Source: Sphingomonas endophytica
GTDB taxonomy: Bacteria; Pseudomonadota; Alphaproteobacteria; Sphingomonadales; Sphingomonadaceae
Length of the DNA: 64,000 bases
Assembly: GCF_001476895.1 (NCBI RefSeq)
Contig: NZ_LDTB01000046.1
Coordinates: forward strand, 1 to 64,000
Direction of reading: 5' to 3'
Both the position numbers and the translations under genes were made by a program. Under the pieces are notes generated by a model, which searched no databases, was not told the DNA's origin, and was given only the letters and a program-made list of their open reading frames with translations. Below, one piece after another: positions 56,838 through 64,000 of the stretch (its first letter is position 1; each line of letters opens with the position of its first letter).

Positions 56838-57251
56838 CTATTGTGAACGATAGGGGACGAACGCGCCCATCGCGCAGCTTCCGCTGGGGATGCCGGCGGG
56901 CAGGTTCACCGTCCGGGCGATATCGCCGCGGCACAATTGCGTCTGGAACTGGCGGGTGATGATCGTGTCGCCGCGCGACACCGCCTCGCAGCCGCCGCCG
57001 GTGTCGGTGACATAGACCAGCTTGCGGCTGACGCGGTAGATCAGCTTGTCCCCGTAGGCGGTCAACTGGGGACGGGTCCGGCGCGTGTCGATGCAGTCCA
57101 GCGGTTTGCCGGGCGTCTTGCCGGCAAGCAGCTTTTCATAGGCCACCCGATCCTTGTCGGCGCGGGACGTCGCCCGCTTCTGCACCGGAGCGGCGGCCAC
57201 CGCCACCGCGCCGAGCGCCGCCGCGGCGGTAAAGGTCATGAGGAAACGCAT
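56838..57251 (-). CDS. Exported protein of unknown function
   Basis: 137 residues with a signal peptide (FLMTFTAAAALGAVAVAAAP). The mature part has four Cys (LDCIDTRRTR, GGGCEAVSRGD, TQLCRGDIAR, SGSCAMGAFVPY) that could form two disulfides in the periplasm. Similar small proteins are common in sphingomonads but have no assigned function. The ATG at 57251 follows AAGGAGAGAG. It ends 11 bases before the PLP gene, so it is probably in the same operon. Confidence 0.8.
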   Translation of the reverse strand: MRFLMTFTAAAALGAVAVAAAPVQKRATSRADKDRVAYEKLLAGKTPGKPLDCIDTRRTRPQLTAYGDKLIYRVSRKLVYVTDTGGGCEAVSRGDTIITRQFQTQLCRGDIARTVNLPAGIPSGSCAMGAFVPYRSQ

Positions 57252-57307
57252 CGCTCTCTCCTTGCCTTCCTGCATGCACCGACATGGTTACACGCGTTAC
57301 GGTACCG

Positions 57308-58030
57308 TCAGCCGCGATCCTTTAGCAAGCGCCGCTGCGCGAATGTGTCGACATCGGGCGCGCGCAGGAACGGATTCGTCGCACGCTCCGCGCCGATCGT
57401 GGTCGGCACGGTCGGCGCGTCGGCGGCGCGCAACCGCTCCACCTCCGCCATCCGTGCGACCAGCGCTTCATTGTCCGGCTCGACCGTCAGCGCGAAGCGG
57501 CCGTTCGACAGCGTGTATTCGTGTCCGCAGTACACGCGCGTCGCGTCATCGAGATCGGCATAGCGGCGCATGTTGGCGAACATCTCGGCCGGCGTGCCCT
57601 CGAACAATCGCCCGCACCCCATGGCGAACAACGTATCGCCGGTGAAGATCGCGCGGTCGGCGGCGAAGTGGAAGGCGATGTGCCCGGCGGTGTGGCCCGG
57701 GACGTGCCAGACATCGGCGTGATGCGCGCCGATGGCGACGCGATCGCCCTCCGCCAGTCCATCGCCCAGCGCCGCGATCTTCGCGCGTTCGGCCTCGGGG
57801 CCGATCACCCTCGCACCATGCGCATCGCGGATCGCCGCCGCGCCGCCGACATGATCGCCATGCCAGTGCGTCAGCCACACGTCGGCGATCGTCCAGCCCC
57901 TCGCCGCCGCCGCCTCCAGCAACGGCGCCGCCTCGCCCGGATCGAGCGCCACCGTCCGCGCAGCCTCATGATCGTGGAGCAGCCAGGCGTAATTGTCGCT
58001 GAGGACCGGGACGCGGACGATGTCCAGCAT
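57308..58030 (-). CDS. gloB: Hydroxyacylglutathione hydrolase (glyoxalase II)
   Basis: 240 residues; metallo-beta-lactamase fold with the dinuclear metal motif THWHGDHVGG (about 55-64), metal ligands in PGHTAGHIAFH and TGDTLFAMGCGR, and the C-terminal glutathione-binding domain with CGHEYTLSNGRFA. It hydrolyses S-lactoylglutathione to lactate and glutathione, finishing methylglyoxal detoxification. It begins one base after the gloA stop (TGAGATG). Confidence 0.96.
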   Translation of the reverse strand: MLDIVRVPVLSDNYAWLLHDHEAARTVALDPGEAAPLLEAAAARGWTIADVWLTHWHGDHVGGAAAIRDAHGARVIGPEAERAKIAALGDGLAEGDRVAIGAHHADVWHVPGHTAGHIAFHFAADRAIFTGDTLFAMGCGRLFEGTPAEMFANMRRYADLDDATRVYCGHEYTLSNGRFALTVEPDNEALVARMAEVERLRAADAPTVPTTIGAERATNPFLRAPDVDTFAQRRLLKDRG

Positions 58031-58031
58031 C

Positions 58032-58466
58032 TCACCAGGTCCCGGTATTGGGCATCGACAGCCACGGCTCGGCCGGGTCGAGCGTGCCGTCCTGCAACAA
58101 CTCGATCGAGATGCCGTCGGGGGTCTTCACGAACGCCATATGGCCGTCGCGCGGGGGACGGTGGACGACATGGCCATGGTCCAGCAGCCGCTGACACGTC
58201 GCGTAGATATCGTCGACCCGGTAGGCGAGATGCCCGAAGTTGCGGCCGCCGCCATAGTCCTCCGGATCCCAATTGTGGGTCAGTTCGACCTCGGCCTCGG
58301 CACGCTCGCCGGCTGCGTTCATGTCGTCGGGCGCGGCGAGGAAGATCAGCGTGAAGCGCCCCTTCTCATTCTCGATCCGCCGCACCTCCCTGAGGCCCAG
58401 CAGTTCGAAGAAGGCGATCGTCGCGTCCGGATCGCTCACGCGGATCATGGTATGCAGGTACTTCAA
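58032..58466 (-). CDS. gloA: Lactoylglutathione lyase (glyoxalase I, VOC superfamily)
   Basis: About 144 residues with the glyoxalase I pattern: LHTMIRVSDPDATIAFF, EVELTHNWD, GHLAYRVDDIY and GISIELLQDG, carrying the two His and two Glu metal ligands. It converts the methylglyoxal-glutathione hemithioacetal to S-lactoylglutathione. I chose the TTG at 58466, since GGGAG lies seven bases upstream; a GTG two codons earlier is too close to that site. gloB follows immediately, so both steps are in one operon. Confidence 0.92.
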   Translation of the reverse strand: MKYLHTMIRVSDPDATIAFFELLGLREVRRIENEKGRFTLIFLAAPDDMNAAGERAEAEVELTHNWDPEDYGGGRNFGHLAYRVDDIYATCQRLLDHGHVVHRPPRDGHMAFVKTPDGISIELLQDGTLDPAEPWLSMPNTGTW

Positions 58467-58480
58467 CGTCACACTCCCGT

Positions 58481-59206
58481 TCAGGGCACCACATCCTCGA
58501 CGGCGCGAATCAGCAACGCGATATCGTCCTCGCGCGAGAGCCGGTGGTCGCCGTCCTTGACCAGCCACGTCTGAACGTGCGGGGAGCGGATCAGTTCGGC
58601 GAGCGCGCACGTGCGGTGCCACGGCACGTCCGGATCCTGCTGCCCCTGCAACAGCCGCACCGGCCCGTCGAAGGCGATCGTGCCGCCCATCAGGCGGCTC
58701 GCCTCGCCCGACTGCCAGAAGCGGCGGGTGTAGACGGTCGGCTGAGCGCCATAAGGATTGGCGCGCTCCAGCCGGCCATGTTGCAGCAGGTACATCTTCT
58801 CGTCCTGCGAGAAGCCCCAGTCGGTGAAATCGGGCGCAGGCGCGATGCCGACCAGCGCCGCGACCCGATCGGGCCGGGCCAGCGCCACCAGCAACGCGAT
58901 CCATCCGCCCATCGACGACCCCACCAGCACCACCGGTCCATCGAGATGATCGACCATCGCCAGCGCGTCGTCGCGCCAGTCGGCGAGCGACTGATCCTCG
59001 AACTTGCCCTCGCTGGCGCCGCAGCCGCCATAGTCGAAGCGGAGGAACGCCTGTCCCTTTTCCTTGGCCCAGCCCTCCAGTGCGACCGCCTTGGTGCCGG
59101 TCATGTCGGAGGCATAGCCGGGCAGGAAGACGATCGTCGGCCCGCGCCCAGGCGTGTGGTGATAGGCGAGGCGCGGACGCGGCGGCTGCGATGTGACGAT
59201 GCTCAT
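58481..59206 (-). CDS. Alpha/beta hydrolase (ABHD10-like)
   Basis: 241 residues; VFLPGYASDMTGTKA near the N-terminus, RFDYGGCGASEG, nucleophile elbow GSSMGGWIALL (Ser about 104), acid in LLQGQQDPDVPW and His in VKDGDHRLSR. This resembles the ABHD10 group of thioesterase/carboxylesterases; the substrate is unproven. The ATG at 59206 is chosen on alignment to the conserved start; the longer frame overlaps the Mur ligase gene. It lies 19 bases after that gene and 14 before gloA. Confidence 0.88.
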   Translation of the reverse strand: MSIVTSQPPRPRLAYHHTPGRGPTIVFLPGYASDMTGTKAVALEGWAKEKGQAFLRFDYGGCGASEGKFEDQSLADWRDDALAMVDHLDGPVVLVGSSMGGWIALLVALARPDRVAALVGIAPAPDFTDWGFSQDEKMYLLQHGRLERANPYGAQPTVYTRRFWQSGEASRLMGGTIAFDGPVRLLQGQQDPDVPWHRTCALAELIRSPHVQTWLVKDGDHRLSREDDIALLIRAVEDVVP

Positions 59207-59225
59207 CCGCGCCACATAAGCGCCG

Positions 59226-60638
59226 TCACCCCATTCGCAACCGTTCGAGCATCTCCGCCGCGAGCAGCGACAGCGTATCGTCGCGCGCGCCCATGACGAC
59301 GATCCGGTCGCCCGGTTGCGCCACGGCGACGCAATGCGCCGCCGCCGCCGCGCGATCGGGAATGTGGAGCGCGTGGCCGCCCGCCAGCGCGACATCGCGG
59401 ACGACGTCGGCGCTGGTCACGTCCCGCGAGACGGTGCCGCCCTGATAGACGGGATCGGGCAACACCAGCAGGTCATCGCCGCGCAGATGCGTCGCGAACA
59501 TCGCCGCCAGTTCGGCGCGCATCACCTTCAACGGGCCATAGCCGTGCGGCTGGAAGAGCGCGATCACGCGGCCGGGAAAGGCGTGGAGCGTATCCAGCGT
59601 CGCCGCGATCTTGTCCGGATTGTGCCCGAAGTCGTCGATGATCGCGACGCCGCTCGCCTGACCCACCAGGTCGAACCGACGGCGCAGCCCGGTGAAGCGC
59701 TCGACTCCCGCGACGGCATCGGTGAGCGATACGCCTGCCGCCAGCGCCGCGCCGATCGCGGCCAGCGCATTGGCGACATTGTGCAGCCCCGGCACCCTGA
59801 GCGCGACCGGCGTGCGCTCGCCCCGCGCGACCAGCGTGAAGCGGATCGCGAACGGCTCTGCCCGCATGTCGGCGGCGAACAGATCGGCGCTCTCATCCAG
59901 CAGCGAAAAGCGGGTCGCCCTTCCCGGCGGCAGCGCCATCGCCAGCCGCGCGGCATCGGTATTGTCGGCATTGACCACCGCGACGCGCGCATGGCCGATG
60001 AAGTCGCCGAACAGCCGGTTCAGTTCCTCCAGCGATTTGTGATCGAGGCTGACGTTGTTGAGCACCGCGACCCGCGGGCGATAGAGCGCGATCGATCCGT
60101 CGCTTTCGTCCACCTCGCTGACATAGGGTTCGCCCTGCCCCACCAGCGCGCTGGCGAACGGGCGATCGGGGCTGGCGAAATCCTTCATCACCGCGCCGTT
60201 CATCACGGTCGGATCGCGGCCGGCGTGGTGGAGGATCGTCGCGATCATGCCGGTGACGGTCGACTTGCCGCTGGTCCCCGCCACGCCGATCGGCTGCGCG
60301 GCGGCGTTGAACAGCGCGGCGTTGAGTTCGGCGCGCGACAGGCGCGGGCAGCCGATGCGCGTCGCCGCGACGATATCGGCGACGGTGTCCTCGACCGCCG
60401 CCGAGGCGACGACGATCTGATCGGGCGACACCACGCCGCTGCCGTCCTGCGCGAACAGTTCGACGCCGAGCGCGCGCAACCCGTCGAACTTGGCGGGCAC
60501 GCGCCCCTGATCGAGCCCGCGATCGCTGCCCGCGACGATCGCGCCGCGTCCCATCAGGATCATCGCCAGCGGCATCATTCCCGATCCGCCGATACCGACC
60601 AGAAAGAAGCGCTGGCCCGATACGTTGCCGTCATGCAT
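59226..60638 (-). CDS. MurC/Mpl-like Mur ligase family protein
   Basis: 470 residues with the three-domain Mur ligase layout. N-terminal Rossmann motif [18 protein letters not shown]-binding loop [14 protein letters not shown] (about 118-128), where the usual MurC/Mpl sequence is [33 protein letters not shown]; and the C-terminal domain with [16 protein letters not shown]. It could be an Mpl-type ligase that joins recycled peptide to UDP-MurNAc, or a MurC paralogue. I cannot decide from sequence. It is first gene of the minus-strand run and divergent from an LD-carboxypeptidase. Confidence 0.87.
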   Translation of the reverse strand: MHDGNVSGQRFFLVGIGGSGMMPLAMILMGRGAIVAGSDRGLDQGRVPAKFDGLRALGVELFAQDGSGVVSPDQIVVASAAVEDTVADIVAATRIGCPRLSRAELNAALFNAAAQPIGVAGTSGKSTVTGMIATILHHAGRDPTVMNGAVMKDFASPDRPFASALVGQGEPYVSEVDESDGSIALYRPRVAVLNNVSLDHKSLEELNRLFGDFIGHARVAVVNADNTDAARLAMALPPGRATRFSLLDESADLFAADMRAEPFAIRFTLVARGERTPVALRVPGLHNVANALAAIGAALAAGVSLTDAVAGVERFTGLRRRFDLVGQASGVAIIDDFGHNPDKIAATLDTLHAFPGRVIALFQPHGYGPLKVMRAELAAMFATHLRGDDLLVLPDPVYQGGTVSRDVTSADVVRDVALAGGHALHIPDRAAAAAHCVAVAQPGDRIVVMGARDDTLSLLAAEMLERLRMG

Positions 60639-60697
60639 GGCGGCGGGCTATCGGCGCTTTGCCGGGAAGTGGCAAGCGGCCAAGGATCTAGGGGAAC

Positions 60698-61519
60698 GTG
60701 ACGATGCGGATCGGAGTGCTGGCGGCGAGCAGCGTGGCCAACCCGGACGTGATCGCGCCGGTTTCCGCCTTCGCGGCGGTCGCCTATCCCGAGATCGACC
60801 TGCTGTTCCACCCGCAATGCCTGGCGAGCGACGGTCATTTCGCCGGCTCCGATGCGGTGCGCGCGGCGGCGTTCCTGGAATATGCCAACGATCCGGCGAT
60901 CGACGCGATCTGGTTCATCCGCGGCGGCTATGGATCGAACCGCATCCTGGGCACGATCATGCCGCAACTGGGGCCGGCGGCGCGGAACAAGACCTATCTG
61001 GGTTACTCCGATGTCGGCTTCCTGCTGGGGGCGCTCTACGCCCGGCGGATCGGACACCCGGTGCACGGCCCGATGGCGAGCGACATCCGGCGGCAGGGCG
61101 GCGACGCGACCGTGGCGCGCGCGCTCGGCTGGCTGGCGCGGGGCGATCGCAGCACGCTGGAGCCGGGGCTCGACGGGCGACCGACCGCCGCGTTCAACCT
61201 GTCGATCCTCGCCGCGCTGATCGGCACGCCGTACCTGCCCGATCTGGCGGACCATGTATTGATCGTCGAGGAAGTGTCGGAGGCGATGTACGCGATCGAC
61301 CGGATGCTGTTCACGATGGGCAACGCCACGCAATTGCGGAGCATCGCCGGCGTGCGACTGGGCGCGGTGACGGACGTCAAGGGCAACGAGCCGGGCTGGA
61401 ACGAGCCGCTGGACACGATGATGACGCGCTGGTGCCGCGATCTGGGCGTGCCGTATCTGGGCCGCGCCGAAGTCGGGCACACGCAGACGAATCGCGTCGT
61501 GCCGTTCGGCATCGCCTGA
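60698..61519 (+). CDS. S66-family LD-carboxypeptidase-like protein
   Basis: 273 residues of the LdcA/MccF fold. The Ser nucleophile lies in LGYSDVGFLLG (about 104), preceded by the conserved IRGGYGSNRI; the C-terminal half holds VEEVSEAMYAIDRM and a His in GHTQTNRVVPFG. Family members trim the terminal D-Ala from murein tetrapeptides or inactivate microcin C-like compounds. The start codon is GTG at 60698, with an ATG two codons in. It diverges from the Mur ligase gene with 59 bases between, consistent with a shared wall-recycling role. Confidence 0.9.
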   Translation: MTMRIGVLAASSVANPDVIAPVSAFAAVAYPEIDLLFHPQCLASDGHFAGSDAVRAAAFLEYANDPAIDAIWFIRGGYGSNRILGTIMPQLGPAARNKTYLGYSDVGFLLGALYARRIGHPVHGPMASDIRRQGGDATVARALGWLARGDRSTLEPGLDGRPTAAFNLSILAALIGTPYLPDLADHVLIVEEVSEAMYAIDRMLFTMGNATQLRSIAGVRLGAVTDVKGNEPGWNEPLDTMMTRWCRDLGVPYLGRAEVGHTQTNRVVPFGIA

Positions 61520-61782
61520 GCGAGACGCGCGGAAGTTCACAAACTTCACACCACGTCGGCGTTCGACGCGGGCGTGTGGTGCCAGGCCGGTGCGCGGATG
61601 ACGGGAAGAGACGCAACGGACAGCCATGCAGCGTTGTAGCAAGGCGCGGCAGATGTAGGACAGGCCGGCTCGATGAACGTCGCCCGACCGCCGGATTACA
61701 CTTTATCCATGTTGGTGCGGAGGCGAAACCACCGCGCAAATCAGCCGTTTTTCAGGCCTCGGATCAAACGAAGGAGGTCAAG

Positions 61783-62142
61783 ATGAACAAGATGCTGATC
61801 GGTGTCGTCGCTTTCTCCAGCCTGGTCGCCGCCACCGGCGCGTCGGCCGCGCCGTGGGTCGTCGAGGAAGCGCATGTGCCGCTGTCGAACGGCGTGGCGG
61901 CGATCGCGATGGTCAAGAACGGCGATGCCGAACGGACGGTCGTCTGCCGCGATACCGCCGACGCACTGGTGAAGCTCCGGCCCGAAGGCATCGCCTTCGA
62001 CACCAGCATGAAGCATGGCAAGAAGGTAACGACCGAAGAGGTAGTGGACGACGCGCAGATCATCCCGGTCGGGGTCGATGCCTGCACGATCGCGAAGGGC
62101 GACCATTTCAGCACCGCCGTGGCCAAGGCGCGCGGCATCTGA
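61783..62142 (+). CDS. Small exported protein of unknown function
   Basis: 119 residues: signal peptide (MLIGVVAFSSLVAATGASAA), then a mature part of about 97 residues with two Cys (VVCRDTAD and VDACTIAKG) that may pair. The ribosome site AAGGAGGTCAAG is nearly perfect, so high translation is likely. No family is recognised. It lies alone between the S66 and MATE genes. Confidence 0.82.
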   Translation: MNKMLIGVVAFSSLVAATGASAAPWVVEEAHVPLSNGVAAIAMVKNGDAERTVVCRDTADALVKLRPEGIAFDTSMKHGKKVTTEEVVDDAQIIPVGVDACTIAKGDHFSTAVAKARGI

Positions 62143-62261
62143 CGTGACCGCCCGGTTCGCTCCCCTTTCCGCACCGGATCGATCGCGCTTGGATTTGATC
62201 CTTTACCGCGCGATGGTGGATCGATGCCCCGGGTCGCCGCCCGGGACGGGGGGAGCGAACG

Positions 62262-63701
62262 ATGGCGGGACCGCCGCACCGTAATCTGACCAGCGGACCG
62301 ATCGGACGCACGCTGCTGGTGTTCGCGCTGCCGACGATGGCGTCGAGCGTGCTCCAGTCGCTGAACGGATCGATCAATGCGATCTGGATCGGCCAGTTCC
62401 TGGGCGAGCGGGCGCTGGCGGCGACCACCAACGCCAATATCATCATGTTCCTGCTGATCGCGGCGGTGTTCGGCTTCGGCATGGCCTCGACCATCATGGT
62501 CGGGCAGAACATGGGGCGGCGCGACGTGGACGCGGTGCGCCGCGTCCTCGGCACCTCTCTGGGGCTGTTCACCTTGCTGTCGGTCGCCACCGTGGTCGTG
62601 GGCCTGTTCGCGGCACCGGCGATCCTGCGGCTGCTGGCGACGCCGGCGGACGTGTATCCGCTGGCGCTCGCCTATCTGCGCGTGATCTTCGTTGCCATGC
62701 CGGCGGGCTTCCTCGCCGTGCTGCTGACGATGGCGCTGCGTGGAACGGGCGACGCGGTGACGCCGCTGAAGTTCATGGCGCTCGGCTCCGCGATCGACGT
62801 CGCGCTGAACCCGGTGCTGATCCGCGGTATCGGGCCGGTCCCGGCGCTGGGCATCGAAGGCTCGGCGCTGGCGACGCTGATCGCCAATGTCGTCTCGCTC
62901 ACGTCGCTCGTCGCCTACATCTATCGCCGCGACCTGCCGATCCGGCTGCGCGGGTCCGAGCTGCGATACATCCTGCCCGATCCCGCGCTGCTGAAGACGA
63001 TCGTCGTCAAGGGCGTGCCGATGGGGTTGCAGATGCTGGTGGTGTCCACCTCCGCGCTGGCGATGATCGGGCTGGTCAATCGCCACGGCACCGCCACCAC
63101 CGCCGCTTACGGCGCGGCGAACCAGCTGTGGACCTATGTCCAGATGCCGGCGATGGCGGTCGGCGCGGCGGTGAGCGCGATGGCGGCGCAGAACATCGGG
63201 GCGGGTGCATGGGATCGCGTCGGACGGATCACGCGCGCCGGCATCCTCATCAATCTGGCGCTGACCGGCGGGCTGGTCGCGCTGCTGACCCTGCTCGACC
63301 GGCCGGTGCTGGGGCTGTTCCTGGGCGCAGATGGCGGCGCGATCGACATCGCGGCGCGGATCAACCTGATCGCGGGGTGGAGCTTCGTGCTGTTCGGCGT
63401 GTCGATGGTGCTGTCATCGACCGTGCGCGCCAACGGGGCGGTGGTGGGACCGCTGGTCATCCTGGCGATCGCGATGTTCCCGCTGCGGCTGGGGATGGCG
63501 ACCGGGCTGGCCCCGGCATGGGGCGCGGACGCGATCTGGTGGAGCTTTCCGGCGGGATCGCTGGGGTCGATGCTGTTGATGATCGGCTATTACCTGCGCG
63601 GCGGGTGGCGGCGCGGCAACCTGAACGCGACGCCGCATGTCGCGGAGGAAGAGGCGAAGGCGGAATGCGAGCCGACCGGCCGCTCGATGCCGGTCGGCTG
63701 A
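62262..63701 (+). CDS. MATE family efflux transporter
   Basis: 479 residues with about 12 hydrophobic helices and MATE signatures: LVFALPTMASSVLQSLNGSINAIWIGQFLG at the N-terminus, then VLLTMALRGTGDAVTPLKFM and AGWSFVLFGVSMVLSSTVRANGAVVGPL. It exports cationic drugs or metabolites by Na+ or H+ antiport; the substrate is unknown. The ATG at 62262 follows a GGGGGGAGCG site. The last residues are polar and lie over a 10-bp palindrome. Confidence 0.95.
   Translation: MAGPPHRNLTSGPIGRTLLVFALPTMASSVLQSLNGSINAIWIGQFLGERALAATTNANIIMFLLIAAVFGFGMASTIMVGQNMGRRDVDAVRRVLGTSLGLFTLLSVATVVVGLFAAPAILRLLATPADVYPLALAYLRVIFVAMPAGFLAVLLTMALRGTGDAVTPLKFMALGSAIDVALNPVLIRGIGPVPALGIEGSALATLIANVVSLTSLVAYIYRRDLPIRLRGSELRYILPDPALLKTIVVKGVPMGLQMLVVSTSALAMIGLVNRHGTATTAAYGAANQLWTYVQMPAMAVGAAVSAMAAQNIGAGAWDRVGRITRAGILINLALTGGLVALLTLLDRPVLGLFLGADGGAIDIAARINLIAGWSFVLFGVSMVLSSTVRANGAVVGPLVILAIAMFPLRLGMATGLAPAWGADAIWWSFPAGSLGSMLLMIGYYLRGGWRRGNLNATPHVAEEEAKAECEPTGRSMPVG
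63671..63698. terminator. Palindrome at the end of the MATE gene
   Basis: GCCGACCGGC (63671-63680), loop CGCTCGAT, GCCGGTCGGC (63689-63698), a perfect 10-bp stem at the junction of two convergent genes. There is no T-run on either side, so termination is only possible. Confidence 0.4.
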
Positions 63702-63709
63702 CGACCCCG

Positions 63710-64000
63710 CTACCGCCCGCAGCCGCCGTCGGTGGTCAGCGCGTCGTGCGCGGCCTGTTCGAGCGCGACGGTTTCCTCGTGCGAGAAGCCGAGGTCCTCG
63801 GCGGCGCCTTCGGCAGGGCCGAGCGTCAGCGGGTCCACGCCCGTCACTTTGCCGAAGACCACGAGCGCCTCCAGATAATAGCCGTAGCTGCTGGCGTGGT
63901 AATGATCGAACGACCAGAGCGGCAGCCGGGTATAGTCGATGCCGTCATAGGGATTGGCGTCCGCCGTGCCGGCGCGGATCGCGCAGGTGAACGCCTGCCC
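63710..64000 (-). CDS. C-terminal part of an SGNH/DUF4886-like protein, cut by the window end
   Basis: The minus-strand frame is open from the window edge to a TAG at 63710-63712, giving the last 96 residues. It contains YTRLPLWSFDHYHASSYGYY and ALVVFGKVTGVDP; the DxxHxSxxGYY pattern resembles the Asp-His block of SGNH hydrolases. It ends in a Gly/Cys-rich tail (TTDGGCGR). Two Cys are visible (FTCAIRAG and the C-terminal one), suggesting export. The family call is tentative. Confidence 0.65.
   Translation of the reverse strand, partial: GQAFTCAIRAGTADANPYDGIDYTRLPLWSFDHYHASSYGYYLEALVVFGKVTGVDPLTLGPAEGAAEDLGFSHEETVALEQAAHDALTTDGGCGR

Overview
The window is a continuous, gene-dense, high-GC chromosomal segment. 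It fits an alphaproteobacterium of the Sphingomonadaceae (Sphingomonas or a close relative). The evidence is family content and gene order rather than a marker gene: recG/sdhE/mfd, a DivL-type kinase with tyrosine in its H-box, a divL-tsaE-amgK-murU-addB-addA-trxA run, a large TonB-dependent receptor, and dispersed palindromic repeats of the GTCATTCCCGC and GTCATTGCGAGC types. One tRNA (Asn, GTT) is present. There is no phage, insertion sequence, integrase, CRISPR array or plasmid function. Most of the window is core chromosome.

Layout. 1-5.1 kb: end of an NlpD-like LysM/LytM protein, tyrS, a PilZ protein, then recG with a small DMT transporter on the minus strand. 5.2-9.1 kb: sdhE and mfd on plus. 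9.2-12.8 kb: a secreted NTF2-like protein and an EAL phosphodiesterase on minus, diverging from moaA-nadK. 12.8-15.2 kb: tRNA-Asn, a Gly/Trp-rich lipoprotein with a clear terminator, and a SulP anion transporter preceded by a 588-base gene-free stretch. 15.8-21.0 kb: secA with a small hydrophobic ORF in front of it, diverging from argJ and a glutathione S-transferase. 21.0-32.5 kb: one long minus-strand transcription unit, divL-tsaE-amgK-murU-addB-addA-trxA, mostly with overlapping start/stop codons. 32.6-40.5 kb: ahcY with an upstream palindrome resembling SahR operators, YqgE, a peroxiredoxin, AMP nucleosidase, an Ala/Lys-rich membrane protein, an alpha/beta hydrolase, a GFA protein, a YitT protein and asd. 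40.5-50.4 kb: exported catabolic or peptidase-type enzymes (S9 peptidase, GH127 with a Tat signal, amidohydrolase), an N-acetyltransferase, an MDR dehydrogenase and a TPR/aspartyl-hydroxylase protein. 50.5-54.3 kb: a TonB-dependent receptor and a divergent periplasmic protein. 54.3-60.6 kb: a minus-strand run of Mur ligase, hydrolase, gloA, gloB, a periplasmic protein, a PLP trans-sulfuration enzyme and a BaiN-type flavoprotein. 60.7-64 kb: an S66 LD-carboxypeptidase, a small exported protein, a MATE transporter and the C-terminal end of an SGNH-like protein.

How the genes fit together. Cell-wall recycling and remodelling recur: AmgK and MurU turn free MurNAc into UDP-MurNAc, an S66 LD-carboxypeptidase and a divergent Mur ligase could handle peptide recycling, and the NlpD-like protein probably activates amidases. 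DNA repair is well represented (recG, mfd, addAB). Both glyoxalase enzymes sit side by side. The main candidates for new biology are the small ORF in front of secA, which has SecM-like architecture, the structured leader region of the SulP gene, and the TonB receptor/TPR-hydroxylase pair. These are hypotheses. No obviously novel multi-gene system is visible.
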